Positions 1 through 6,795 of a DNA stretch of 17,153 nucleotides are shown in pieces (the first letter of the stretch is position 1; each line of letters opens with the position of its first letter). The notes below the pieces were generated by a model. It did no database searches, was not told where the DNA came from, and was given only the letters and a program-made list of their open reading frames with translations. The DNA is taken from NCBI GenBank assembly GCA_002491825.1, contig DKWR01000053.1:33581-50733 (forward strand), in the 5' to 3' direction. Made by a program: the position numbers and the translations under genes. The DNA comes from Ruminococcaceae bacterium UBA7147 (lineage in GTDB: Bacteria > Bacillota > Clostridia > Oscillospirales > Acutalibacteraceae).

Positions 1-32
1 TTTGTTTTTTATTGAAATTATTTATTATATTA

Positions 33-61
33 TTGAAAAAGCTCAATTTTTATTATATAAT
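33..61 (+). promoter_or_regulatory. Predicted sigma-70/SigA-type promoter of the polysaccharide operon
   Basis: A -35 box TTGAAA (33-38) and a perfect -10 box TATAAT (56-61) are separated by exactly 17 bp in a very AT-rich stretch. Transcription would start near 67-70, leaving a leader of about 80 nt before the first gene. This is the best promoter match in the window and the only one placed to drive the whole co-directional cluster. The boxes are seen directly; activity is inferred. Confidence 0.65.
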
Positions 62-89
62 ATAATTACATATTGTATTATGGAATTTG

Positions 90-116
90 TGCGTTGATTT
101 TCAGTTATTCAGCGTA
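90..116 (+). promoter_or_regulatory. Small hairpin in the 5' leader
   Basis: Positions 90-97 can pair with 109-116 (8 bp including two G-U pairs, 11-nt loop). It lies between the predicted start point and the ribosome binding site GAGGAG (136-141) and has no U-tract after it, so it is not a simple terminator. It could be a leader element for a processive antitermination factor, but the stem is short and may be chance. Confidence 0.25.
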
Positions 117-149
117 AATAATTCACAATGAATTTGAGGAGTTTGTTTT

Positions 150-863
150 ATGGAAATCTCATTTAAGGACATACTGCGGATAATTAAGAAAAATCTTATT
201 TTCATTATAATTGCTTCACTGTTATTTTCCGTCTGCTCATTTTTTGTGACCAAATTTTTCATTAAAAAGAGCTACACGGCAACTGTAAAGCTTTATGTAA
301 GCACCGATTACAAAAACTCAAACAGCGGTTATGAAGATTTGAGTGCGTACAACTATTCTTCAAAGCTCGTTGCTACTTACATAGAACTTCTTGATACAAA
401 TAATTTTTACGAAGCTGTTTCAAAAACTCTCAACAGCAAATACACCTCAACCGAGCTTAAGTCAAAGGTTAAATTTACCGGTGTTGAAAACACTGAGGTT
501 TTCAAGGCTGACGTTGTTTCTGACAGTCCTGCCGAGGCAAAGAACATTGCCGACGCAGTTGCAAAAACAGCTCCGGGTACAATTTCGGAGCTTCTCAGCA
601 ACAACGCAAAGCTTAAGATTGTTGACGAAGCAACTACTCCCCAGAATCCGACTTCACCGAATGTAACGAGAAATGTATTAATCGCTTTGCTTATCGGTCT
701 GGTAATTTCACTTGTCATCGCTTTTGTACGTGATTACTTTGACGTTAAGATTAAATATGATGATGATATGACTACAATCAACAACATACCCGTGCTTGCC
801 GCTATTCCCGATTTTGAATATTTTGCAAAGAACTTAAAAGCGGCACAAGCCCAGAAAGACTAA
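150..863 (+). CDS. cpsC: CpsC/YveK-type chain-length regulator (Wzz family membrane adaptor)
   Basis: This 237-residue membrane protein is the Wzz-type half of a Gram-positive chain-length control pair; it anchors and activates the cytoplasmic tyrosine kinase encoded next and helps set polymer length. Visible features are a first membrane segment at about residues 15-37, an extracellular domain of about 130 residues, a proline-rich stretch just before the second membrane segment (TTPQNPTSP at 162-170), the second segment at about 175-193, and a cytoplasmic tail of about 45 residues. The length fits CpsC/CapA-type proteins and is shorter than fused proteobacterial Wzc. GAGGAG (136-141) lies 8 nt before the ATG. 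It is first in the operon and 17 nt before the kinase gene. The family call is solid; the exact polymer controlled is unknown. Confidence 0.9.
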   Translation: MEISFKDILRIIKKNLIFIIIASLLFSVCSFFVTKFFIKKSYTATVKLYVSTDYKNSNSGYEDLSAYNYSSKLVATYIELLDTNNFYEAVSKTLNSKYTSTELKSKVKFTGVENTEVFKADVVSDSPAEAKNIADAVAKTAPGTISELLSNNAKLKIVDEATTPQNPTSPNVTRNVLIALLIGLVISLVIAFVRDYFDVKIKYDDDMTTINNIPVLAAIPDFEYFAKNLKAAQAQKD

Positions 864-880
864 CAGAGAGGTGATTACAA

Positions 881-1585
881 ATGGCTAAAGCAAAAATCGA
901 CCGTTCAATTGATACCGAAGCTCTCGGCTTTCAGATCAGGGAATCCTATAAAACAGCAAGAACAAACATTGCGTATTCAATAATAAAAAAGGGTTGCAAA
1001 AAGATAGCCTTCACAAGCTCGTCAAAGGGCGAGGGAAAAACCGTTACGGCTATGAACGTAGCGTCGGCGCTTGCACAGCAGGTTGATACAAAGGTGCTTG
1101 TAATTGAGTGCGACCTTCGCAGTCCTCACGTTCATTCTGCACTCAGGCTTGCTCCTACACCGGGACTTACAAATTACCTAAACGACGAATGTACGGCAGA
1201 CGAGATTATTCAGTCAACAAAGCTTTCAAATATGAACGCAGTATGCTACGGTGCTGTTCCTCCGAACCCATCGGAGCTTCTTGCAAGCGAAGCTATGGCT
1301 GACTTTATAAAAATGGTAGAGAAAGACTACGATTATATTATTTTTGACACACCGCCAATCGGCGTCGTAATTGACGCTGTTCCGATTATCAAGGCGTCTG
1401 ACGGAGTTGTTGTTGTTGTTAAAAACAACTCTACAACATATCCGCAGCTTAACAAAACGCTTGAAACGCTTGAGCGTTCGGGAGGCAAGACGCTTGGTAT
1501 TATTATTAACAAGGTTAAGCCTGCTGAAACGAGAAAATATAAAAAAGGCTACGGTAATTATTCTTACGGATATTACGGATACTGA
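881..1585 (+). CDS. cpsD: CpsD/CapB-type bacterial tyrosine (BY) kinase
   Basis: This cytoplasmic P-loop autokinase works with the preceding CpsC-like adaptor; cycles of tyrosine phosphorylation in its tail control polymerisation and export. Residues 46-54 (SSSKGEGKT) form Walker A, 72-82 (VLVIECDLRSP) Walker A', and 152-159 (YIIFDTPP) Walker B. The last 15 residues hold seven tyrosines (220, 224, 227, 229, 231, 232, 234), the classic autophosphorylation cluster. One oddity is glutamate (E76) where the first aspartate of Walker A' normally stands; D78 is kept. The length (234 aa) is normal for the split Gram-positive form. GAGAGGTG precedes the ATG. No PHP-type phosphatase (CpsB/YwqE) is in the window, so the counter-acting enzyme must be elsewhere or absent. 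Confidence 0.92.
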   Translation: MAKAKIDRSIDTEALGFQIRESYKTARTNIAYSIIKKGCKKIAFTSSSKGEGKTVTAMNVASALAQQVDTKVLVIECDLRSPHVHSALRLAPTPGLTNYLNDECTADEIIQSTKLSNMNAVCYGAVPPNPSELLASEAMADFIKMVEKDYDYIIFDTPPIGVVIDAVPIIKASDGVVVVVKNNSTTYPQLNKTLETLERSGGKTLGIIINKVKPAETRKYKKGYGNYSYGYYGY

Positions 1586-1605
1586 AATTTTATGCTGAAC
1601 ATCAG

Positions 1606-1634
1606 TTGATATAAATTATATCCGCTTATATATT
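1606..1634 (+). promoter_or_regulatory. Candidate internal promoter between the kinase and initiating transferase genes
   Basis: The 73-nt gap holds TTGATA (1606-1611) and TATATT (1629-1634) with a 17-bp spacer, each one base off consensus. It would let the assembly genes be transcribed apart from the CpsC/CpsD pair. A small AT palindrome (1608-1622) lies between the boxes and could be an operator or chance. The region is AT-rich, so false matches are likely. Confidence 0.35.
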
Positions 1635-1658
1635 TATTGGACTAAAAAACGAGGGAAA

Positions 1659-2333
1659 ATGGACAGAGCAATGAAATACTGCAATTTTGATACTGCAAAA
1701 GTGACAAGTAAATATGTTGCAAACAAGCCTGTTTACGATTTTGTAAAACGGTTTGCCGATATTATTTGCTCGGCAATAGCTATTATTCTGCTTTCGCCGT
1801 TTTTCATTATTATAAGCATTGCGATAAAGGCAACGAGCAAAGGTCCCGTTATTTTTGTACACAAACGTGTGGGCAAAAACGGTAAGAAAATCGGCATTTA
1901 CAAATTCAGAAGTATGGTTATGAATGCCGAGGAGCTTATTGAAAAATTCACTCCCGAGCAAAAAGAGGAGTTTAAAAAGAACTTCAAGCTTGAAAACGAC
2001 CCCAGAATTACGAAAATCGGCAAGTTTTTGAGGAAGACAAGCCTTGACGAGCTGCCGCAGCTTTTCAATATTTTAAAAGGTGATTTATCAATTGTCGGTC
2101 CACGTCCGATTATGGAAGTTGAAACGAAAATTTACGGCGAATACAAGGATATGCTGTTAAGCGTAAAGCCCGGTCTTACGGGATTCTGGGCGGCTAACGG
2201 CAGAAGTGACACAAGCTACAAAAGGCGCAGAGCAATGGAGATTTATTACGTCAAAAACCGCTCTCTGCTTTTTGATATAAAGATTATTTTTAAAACTGTA
2301 ATTTCTGTATTCAAAGGCGAAGGTGCAAAATAA
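1659..2333 (+). CDS. Initiating undecaprenyl-phosphate sugar phosphotransferase (bacterial sugar transferase family)
   Basis: This monotopic membrane enzyme transfers a sugar-1-phosphate from a nucleotide sugar to undecaprenyl phosphate, the first step of repeat-unit assembly on the inner face of the membrane. It is the short form (224 aa) lacking the extra N-terminal membrane helices of WcaJ/WbaP. Hydrophobic residues 34-56 form the re-entrant helix. Family blocks follow: KRVGKNGKKIGIYKFRSM (69-86), DELPQLFNILKGDLSIVGPRP (130-150; catalytic Asp-Glu in the first two positions) and KPGLTGFW (170-177) with GRSDTSY (181-187). The sugar cannot be read from sequence. GAGG (1651-1654) is only 4 nt from the chosen ATG; a second ATG at 1671 (residue 5) is the alternative start. 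A gap of 26 nt leads to rfbF. Confidence 0.92.
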   Translation: MDRAMKYCNFDTAKVTSKYVANKPVYDFVKRFADIICSAIAIILLSPFFIIISIAIKATSKGPVIFVHKRVGKNGKKIGIYKFRSMVMNAEELIEKFTPEQKEEFKKNFKLENDPRITKIGKFLRKTSLDELPQLFNILKGDLSIVGPRPIMEVETKIYGEYKDMLLSVKPGLTGFWAANGRSDTSYKRRRAMEIYYVKNRSLLFDIKIIFKTVISVFKGEGAK

Positions 2334-2359
2334 CAGCGATGTATTATGGAGGGTAACTG

Positions 2360-3139
2360 ATGAAAGCGGTAATACTTGCAGGCGGATTCGGAACAAGGAT
2401 TTCCGAAGAATCGCAGTTCAAACCCAAGCCGATGATTGAAATCGGCGAAATGCCAATCATCTGGCACATTATGAAGCTTTATTCCGCTTACGGAATAAAT
2501 GAATTTGTAATCTGTGCAGGCTATAAACAGCACGTGATTAAGGAATGGTTTGCCGATTATTTTCTGCACACCTCCGACATTACCTTTGATTTTACACAGG
2601 ACGACAAAATTATCGTTCACAACAAGCGAGCCGAGCAGTGGAGGGTAACCGTTGTTGACACGGGACTTAACACAATGACGGGCGGCAGACTGAAAAGAGT
2701 TAAAAACTATATCGGCGACGAGCCGTTCTTTATGACATACGGCGACGGCGTTGCTGACGTTGACATAAACGCTCTGCTTGATTTTCACAAAAGTCACGGC
2801 AGACTCGCCACAATGACTGCAATAAAGCCCGACAGCCGTTTCGGAGTGCTTGATCTGTCCGAAAACAACGAAGTCAAGGCATTCCGTGAAAAAAGTGCAG
2901 TTGATTCAGGCTACATAAATGCAGGCTTTATGGTACTTTCCCCGAAGGTTCTCGACTACGTTAAGGATGACACAATTATGTTTGAGCGTGAGCCTATGGA
3001 AAGGCTTGCCGAAGAAAATCAGCTTATGTGCTACAAGCACAACGGATTCTGGCAGTGTATGGACACTCTGCGTGACAAGGAAAAGCTTGAAAAGCTGTGG
3101 GCAGAAAACAAAGCTCCCTGGAAGGTGTGGAACGACTGA
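2360..3139 (+). CDS. rfbF: Glucose-1-phosphate cytidylyltransferase
   Basis: This enzyme makes CDP-glucose from CTP and glucose-1-phosphate, the first committed step to CDP-linked deoxyhexoses. The nucleotidyltransferase signature is at residues 6-26: LAGGFGTR (6-13) followed by KPKPM, with the lysines of FKPKPMIEIG in the expected place. GDGVADV near residues 129-135 supplies the metal-binding aspartate region, and the C-terminal part (GFWQCMDTLRD) is characteristic of the RfbF subfamily over RmlA or GalU. Length 259 matches known RfbF (about 257). GGAGGG lies 7 nt before the ATG. Its stop codon overlaps the rfbG start by one base (TGATG), so the pair is translationally coupled and the product passes straight to the dehydratase. 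Confidence 0.95.
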   Translation: MKAVILAGGFGTRISEESQFKPKPMIEIGEMPIIWHIMKLYSAYGINEFVICAGYKQHVIKEWFADYFLHTSDITFDFTQDDKIIVHNKRAEQWRVTVVDTGLNTMTGGRLKRVKNYIGDEPFFMTYGDGVADVDINALLDFHKSHGRLATMTAIKPDSRFGVLDLSENNEVKAFREKSAVDSGYINAGFMVLSPKVLDYVKDDTIMFEREPMERLAEENQLMCYKHNGFWQCMDTLRDKEKLEKLWAENKAPWKVWND

Positions 3140-4194
3140 TGCAAAGCTTTTATAAAGGAAAACGAGTTTTTATTACGGGACATACCGGCTTTAAGGGAAG
3201 CTGGCTGTGTAAGATTTTATCAAATTGGGGTGCAGAGGTTACCGGCTATTCGCTTACCCCTCCGACAACCCCTAATCTTTTTGATACGGCAAATATCGGC
3301 GCTGACATAAACTCTGTAATCGGCGATATACGTGATTATGACAGCTTAAAAAAGGCATTTGACGACGCAAAGCCCGAAATTGTCCTGCACCTTGCGGCAC
3401 AGCCGATTGTGCGTGACAGCTACAAAATGCCTGCATATACATATGAAACCAACGTTATGGGAACGGTAAACATTCTTGAATGTGTGCGGCAGAGCGACTG
3501 CGTAAAATCGTTTCTCAACGTGACCACCGACAAGGTATATGAAAATAAAGAGTGGCAGTGGGGCTATCGTGAGAACGAGCCTCTCGACGGCTTTGACCCG
3601 TACTCGAACAGCAAAAGCTGTAGCGAGCTTGTCACTCACAGCTACAAAAATTCATTTTTTTCAGACGGCAGGGTGGCAATTTCCACCGCAAGAGCAGGCA
3701 ACGTAATCGGCGGCGGAGATTTTGCAAACGACAGAATCATTCCCGACTGCGTTCGTGCGCTTGAAAAGGGCGAGGACATTGTGGTAAGAAATCCGTACTC
3801 CACACGTCCGTATCAGCACGTTTTGGAACCGCTCTATGCGTACCTTATGATAGCAAAGGCGCAGTATGAGAATATAAAATTTGCTGATTACTACAACGTA
3901 GGTCCCGACGAGTGCGACTGCGTAACGACGGGCGAACTTGTGGATTTGTTTGTAAAATACACAGACGGAAAAATCAAGCGTGTTGACAAAAGCGAAGAAA
4001 ACGCCGTTCACGAGGCGAATTTCTTAAAGCTTGACTGCTCAAAGCTAAAGTCCGTTTTCGGCTGGAAACCGCACTGGCACGTTACCAACGCCGTTGAAAA
4101 GACGGTTGAGTGGTCGCAGGTATGGCTTGAAAAATGCGACGTTCGCAAATGTATGGACGAGCATATAAACGAATTTTTAAATTGCAGTATTTAA
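3139..4194 (+). CDS. rfbG: CDP-glucose 4,6-dehydratase
   Basis: This extended SDR enzyme uses bound NAD to convert CDP-glucose to CDP-4-keto-6-deoxyglucose. Residues 14-20 (GHTGFKG) are the nucleotide-binding glycine motif; 130-132 are T-D-K, the Thr-Asp-Lys triad version typical of CDP-glucose dehydratases (dTDP-glucose dehydratases have Thr-Asp-Glu); Y155 and K159 form the YxxxK pair. GNVIGGGDFANDRIIPD and RPYQHVLEPL are family blocks around the substrate pocket. I chose the ATG overlapping the rfbF stop (351 aa, close to the family norm). An in-frame ATG 42 nt upstream lies inside rfbF and would add 14 residues unlike the family N-terminus. AAGGTG (3122-3127) lies 11 nt before this start. 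Confidence 0.95.
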   Translation: MQSFYKGKRVFITGHTGFKGSWLCKILSNWGAEVTGYSLTPPTTPNLFDTANIGADINSVIGDIRDYDSLKKAFDDAKPEIVLHLAAQPIVRDSYKMPAYTYETNVMGTVNILECVRQSDCVKSFLNVTTDKVYENKEWQWGYRENEPLDGFDPYSNSKSCSELVTHSYKNSFFSDGRVAISTARAGNVIGGGDFANDRIIPDCVRALEKGEDIVVRNPYSTRPYQHVLEPLYAYLMIAKAQYENIKFADYYNVGPDECDCVTTGELVDLFVKYTDGKIKRVDKSEENAVHEANFLKLDCSKLKSVFGWKPHWHVTNAVEKTVEWSQVWLEKCDVRKCMDEHINEFLNCSI

Positions 4195-4206
4195 AGTGGT
4201 GTTATT

Positions 4207-5127
4207 ATGAACAAGGTTATCGTAACGGGCGCAAACGGCTTTGTCGGCTCAAACGTCTGCAAGGAGCTTAACTCAAGGGGAGTTAAAATTTTTGCAATTA
4301 TTAAGGACGAAAACGAAAATATCGACAACATAAAAAAGCTTGAAAACGTGGAAATCATTTACTGCGAGCTTTCGGAAATCGACTCTCTGTATGATAAAAT
4401 CAGCGACAGGGATATTGACGTTTTCTATCATTTTGCGTGGGTAGGTTCGGCAGGTCCTCTGCGCTGTGACGAGGAAATTCAGTTACAGAACGCTCTGTGG
4501 ACGGCAAAGGCTCTGCGTACCGCCGACAAAATGAAATGCAAGAAGTTTGTAAACGCAGGCTCGATTATGGAAAAGGAAACCTACACCGCAGTTTACACGC
4601 AGGAAAGCAAGCCGGGGTTGCCGTACATTTACGGAGCAGGCAAGCTTATTGCACGTTCAATCTGCAAGCCGATTGCAAACTCGCTTGACATCGACCTCTG
4701 CTGGGCTGTAATCACAAACGCCTACGGAGTGGGAGAGCTTTCACCGAGGTTTGTAAACTCGACAATCAGAAAAATTATCGCAGGCGAGCCGTTACAGTTT
4801 ACTGCGGCTACACAGAACTACGATTTTATCTATATTACCGACGTTGCAAGGGCATTTGCCGCAATAGGCGAGTACGGCGTTGCAAACAAGGAATACACAA
4901 TCGGAAGCGGCAACGCAAGACCGCTCAAGGAGTTCATTATTGAGATGCAGCAATCTCTTGCACCCGACGCAAAGCTGATTTTTGGAGATGTGCCGTTTAC
5001 GGGAGTGAATATGCCGCTTGATGCATTTGACACAACCGACATTGAAACCGATTGCCATTTCAAGCCTTCAGTTTCGTTTGCCGAGGGCACAAGGCTGACA
5101 ATGGACTGGCTTAAATCCGTTGAATGA
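4207..5127 (+). CDS. NAD(P)-dependent epimerase/dehydratase family protein, probable CDP-4-keto-6-deoxyhexose reductase
   Basis: This 306-residue extended SDR has GANGFVG (8-14) for nucleotide binding, the catalytic serine in NAGSI (S119) and the Y142-x3-K146 pair. NYDFIYITDVARA (about 204-216) is the usual substrate-domain block. It sits 12 nt after rfbG, so by position it most likely acts on CDP-4-keto-6-deoxyglucose or its epimer, reducing the C4 ketone to finish a CDP-6-deoxyhexose. That is the role of RfbJ (abequose) or AscF (ascarylose) type enzymes in related loci. The sequence alone does not separate 4-reductase from 4-epimerase, nor tell the stereochemistry. It ends just before a terminator-like hairpin. 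Confidence 0.8.
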   Translation: MNKVIVTGANGFVGSNVCKELNSRGVKIFAIIKDENENIDNIKKLENVEIIYCELSEIDSLYDKISDRDIDVFYHFAWVGSAGPLRCDEEIQLQNALWTAKALRTADKMKCKKFVNAGSIMEKETYTAVYTQESKPGLPYIYGAGKLIARSICKPIANSLDIDLCWAVITNAYGVGELSPRFVNSTIRKIIAGEPLQFTAATQNYDFIYITDVARAFAAIGEYGVANKEYTIGSGNARPLKEFIIEMQQSLAPDAKLIFGDVPFTGVNMPLDAFDTTDIETDCHFKPSVSFAEGTRLTMDWLKSVE

Positions 5128-5131
5128 AAAT

Positions 5132-5154
5132 AAGGGCGGACAATGTTCGCCCTT
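5132..5154 (+). terminator. Terminator-like hairpin inside the nucleotide-sugar module
   Basis: AAGGGCGGAC (5132-5141) pairs with GTTCGCCCTT (5145-5154), 10 bp with one G-U pair and a 3-nt loop, followed by TT then CGTCGTATTTT. It lies in the 54-nt gap after the SDR gene and before the cupin epimerase, whose own AAGGAGA site (5168-5174) follows at once. The stem is strong but the U-run is short and broken, so partial termination or mRNA end protection fits better than full termination. Confidence 0.6.
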
Positions 5155-5181
5155 TTCGTCGTATTTTAAGGAGAAGATTTT

Positions 5182-5751
5182 ATGATACAGAAATTTGAAT
5201 TTTGCAAAACTGATTTTGACGGCGCATTCCTCATCAAACCGTTCTGCGCAACAGACGTAAGAGGTGCGTTTATCAAGGATTACTCCAAGGAGGTTTTCGA
5301 GGCTAACGGTCTTGAGCACAACCTTGCCGAGGTTTTCTACACTGTTTCCCACAAGGGCGTAATCCGTGCGCTCCACTTCCAGCGTGTGCACGAGCAGGCA
5401 AAGCTTGTAAGATGCGTAAAGGGCAAGGTTTTTGACGTAATTGTTGATTTACGTCCCGACTCGCCTACATTCAAAAAGTGGCAGGGATTCTATCTTTCCG
5501 AGGAAAATATGAACGAGCTTTACGTTCCCGAGCACTTTGCACACGGATATTTAGTTTTAGAGCCGTCAGTTGTTTCGTACAAGTGCGGTGAAAAATTCTA
5601 CGGTGAATACGACGACGGCATTATGTACAACGACCCCGATTTGGGCGTTGAGTGGCCGTTTGAAGAAATCGGCGGAATCGAAAACCTTATTCTCGCCGAC
5701 AAGGACAAAAATCTCCAGTCATTCAAGGAATTTCAGGAAAAGTATTTGTAA
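5182..5751 (+). CDS. RmlC/RfbC-family cupin, sugar-nucleotide 3- or 3,5-epimerase, probably acting on CDP-4-keto-6-deoxyglucose
   Basis: The 189-residue cupin matches dTDP-4-dehydrorhamnose 3,5-epimerase along its length: KGVIRALHFQ (58-67) with catalytic His65, KGKVFDVIVDLR (80-91), LYVPEHFAHGYLVL (113-126), the general-acid Tyr133, and NDPDLGVEWP (150-159) with the Asp of the His-Asp dyad region. No dTDP-sugar genes (RmlA, RmlB, RmlD) are present, while CDP-glucose genes are just upstream, so I infer a CDP-4-keto-6-deoxyhexose substrate, as for AscE-type epimerases. After Tyr133 the usual TT-N/D-YY is replaced by C-G-E-K-F-Y, which may alter whether C5 is epimerised. AAGGAGA lies 7 nt before the ATG. 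Family certain; substrate inferred. Confidence 0.85.
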   Translation: MIQKFEFCKTDFDGAFLIKPFCATDVRGAFIKDYSKEVFEANGLEHNLAEVFYTVSHKGVIRALHFQRVHEQAKLVRCVKGKVFDVIVDLRPDSPTFKKWQGFYLSEENMNELYVPEHFAHGYLVLEPSVVSYKCGEKFYGEYDDGIMYNDPDLGVEWPFEEIGGIENLILADKDKNLQSFKEFQEKYL

Positions 5752-5790
5752 AAACAAGGTATTATGGGTTATTAAAACTTCGGAGGGTAT

Positions 5791-6792
5791 ATGAACGTAG
5801 TATATTCAAGCTCTGACAGCTATTCGCCTATTGCGGGCGTATCAATATGCTCACTGCTTTACAACAACAAGGACGCTGACGAAATCAACATTTATATGAT
5901 TGACAACAACATAACTGACGAAAACAAAAAGCGTTTTTCGGATATGGTCGAGCAGTACGGCAGAAAGATTATCTTTATTCCCCGACCTGATTTAAACAAG
6001 CAGGCAGGCGTTGAAATTGAAGTCGGCAGGTGGAATATCAGCACATTTTTCAGGCTGTTCCTCTGCACAATTCTGCCCGACACCATTGACCGCTGTATCT
6101 ACCTTGACTGCGATACGGTAATTCGCCACTCTCTTTCCGAGCTTTGGAATATGGATTTGGGCAAGGCTGTTGTCGGAGCAGTTGACGACTGCCGAAGCGA
6201 CCGCTACAAAACCGAGCTTGGACTCACTACAGACAGCACCTACACCAACAACGGCGTTCTGCTTATTGATTTAAAAAGCTGGCGTGAGATGAATGTTGAA
6301 AAGGACTTTCTTGAATTTATAATCGCCCACAACGGTGACATCACCTATGTTGATCAGGGTGTTTTAAACGGTGTTCTCTCAAAGAGGGGACTTGTAAAGG
6401 TAATTCACACAAAGTATGACGCAATGACGATTTTCTTTGATTTTAACTTCAAGGATTTGATGAAGGTCAGAAAGCCCGAGCATCATTTAAGCGAGCAGGA
6501 ATATAACGAGGCTGTAAATGACCCATACATTATCCACTACACCTCCTGTTTTATGTCGGGAACACGCCCCTGGAACGAAAAGAACAATCACCCGTTTGTC
6601 GGTGATTATTTAAAATACAAGGAAATGTCGCCGTGGAAGGACTTTCCGCAATACCCCGACGACAGAAAAAAGAGCAAAAAACTTATGACAACGGTCTGCA
6701 ACATTATGCCTAAAGGCCTGATGATTGCGGTGATTTCGCTTGTGCACTCAAAGCTTTATCCTATGGTGCGTTCACTGAAAGGCAAAAGGTAA
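5791..6792 (+). CDS. Glycosyltransferase family 8 (LgtC-like)
   Basis: This retaining GT-A enzyme is cytoplasmic and transfers a hexose, usually glucose or galactose from a UDP-sugar, to the lipid-linked acceptor. The DxD metal site is DCD at residues 106-108 within RCIYLDCDTV; NNGVLLIDL (153-161) and VDQG (187-190) are typical family blocks; His249 (IIHYTS) and the G257-x2-PW motif form the C-terminal UDP-binding part seen in LgtC. The C-terminus (about 290-333) is basic and amphipathic, fitting membrane attachment. GGAGGG (5782-5787) gives a good ribosome site. The next gene starts 4 nt after its stop. Donor and linkage cannot be read from sequence. Confidence 0.9.
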   Translation: MNVVYSSSDSYSPIAGVSICSLLYNNKDADEINIYMIDNNITDENKKRFSDMVEQYGRKIIFIPRPDLNKQAGVEIEVGRWNISTFFRLFLCTILPDTIDRCIYLDCDTVIRHSLSELWNMDLGKAVVGAVDDCRSDRYKTELGLTTDSTYTNNGVLLIDLKSWREMNVEKDFLEFIIAHNGDITYVDQGVLNGVLSKRGLVKVIHTKYDAMTIFFDFNFKDLMKVRKPEHHLSEQEYNEAVNDPYIIHYTSCFMSGTRPWNEKNNHPFVGDYLKYKEMSPWKDFPQYPDDRKKSKKLMTTVCNIMPKGLMIAVISLVHSKLYPMVRSLKGKR

Positions 6793-6795
6793 TAA

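Noticed and set aside
1545..1585. Repeats of the TATTACGGATA kind at the end of the kinase gene as a tandem repeat
   Set aside because: They simply encode the tyrosine- and glycine-rich tail of the BY-kinase.
1608..1622. AT palindrome after the kinase gene as a terminator
   Set aside because: The stem is all A-T except the closing pair, the loop is minimal, and no U-run follows directly.
2246..2797. A 183-codon reverse-strand open frame across the sugar transferase/rfbF junction
   Set aside because: It is antisense to two clear genes, has no ribosome site, and its translation shows no family features. Other reverse-strand frames, such as 14401-15042 and 15172-15723, fail for the same reasons.
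3097..3138. Upstream ATG for rfbG inside the end of rfbF
   Set aside because: It would add 14 residues unlike any CDP-glucose dehydratase N-terminus; the ATG at 3139 overlaps the rfbF stop in the usual coupled way and starts right before the nucleotide-binding motif.
2360..5751. A dTDP-L-rhamnose pathway, suggested by the RmlC-like cupin
   Set aside because: The nucleotidyltransferase and dehydratase are of the CDP-glucose type (RfbF; RfbG with Thr-Asp-Lys), and RmlA, RmlB and RmlD are absent from the window.
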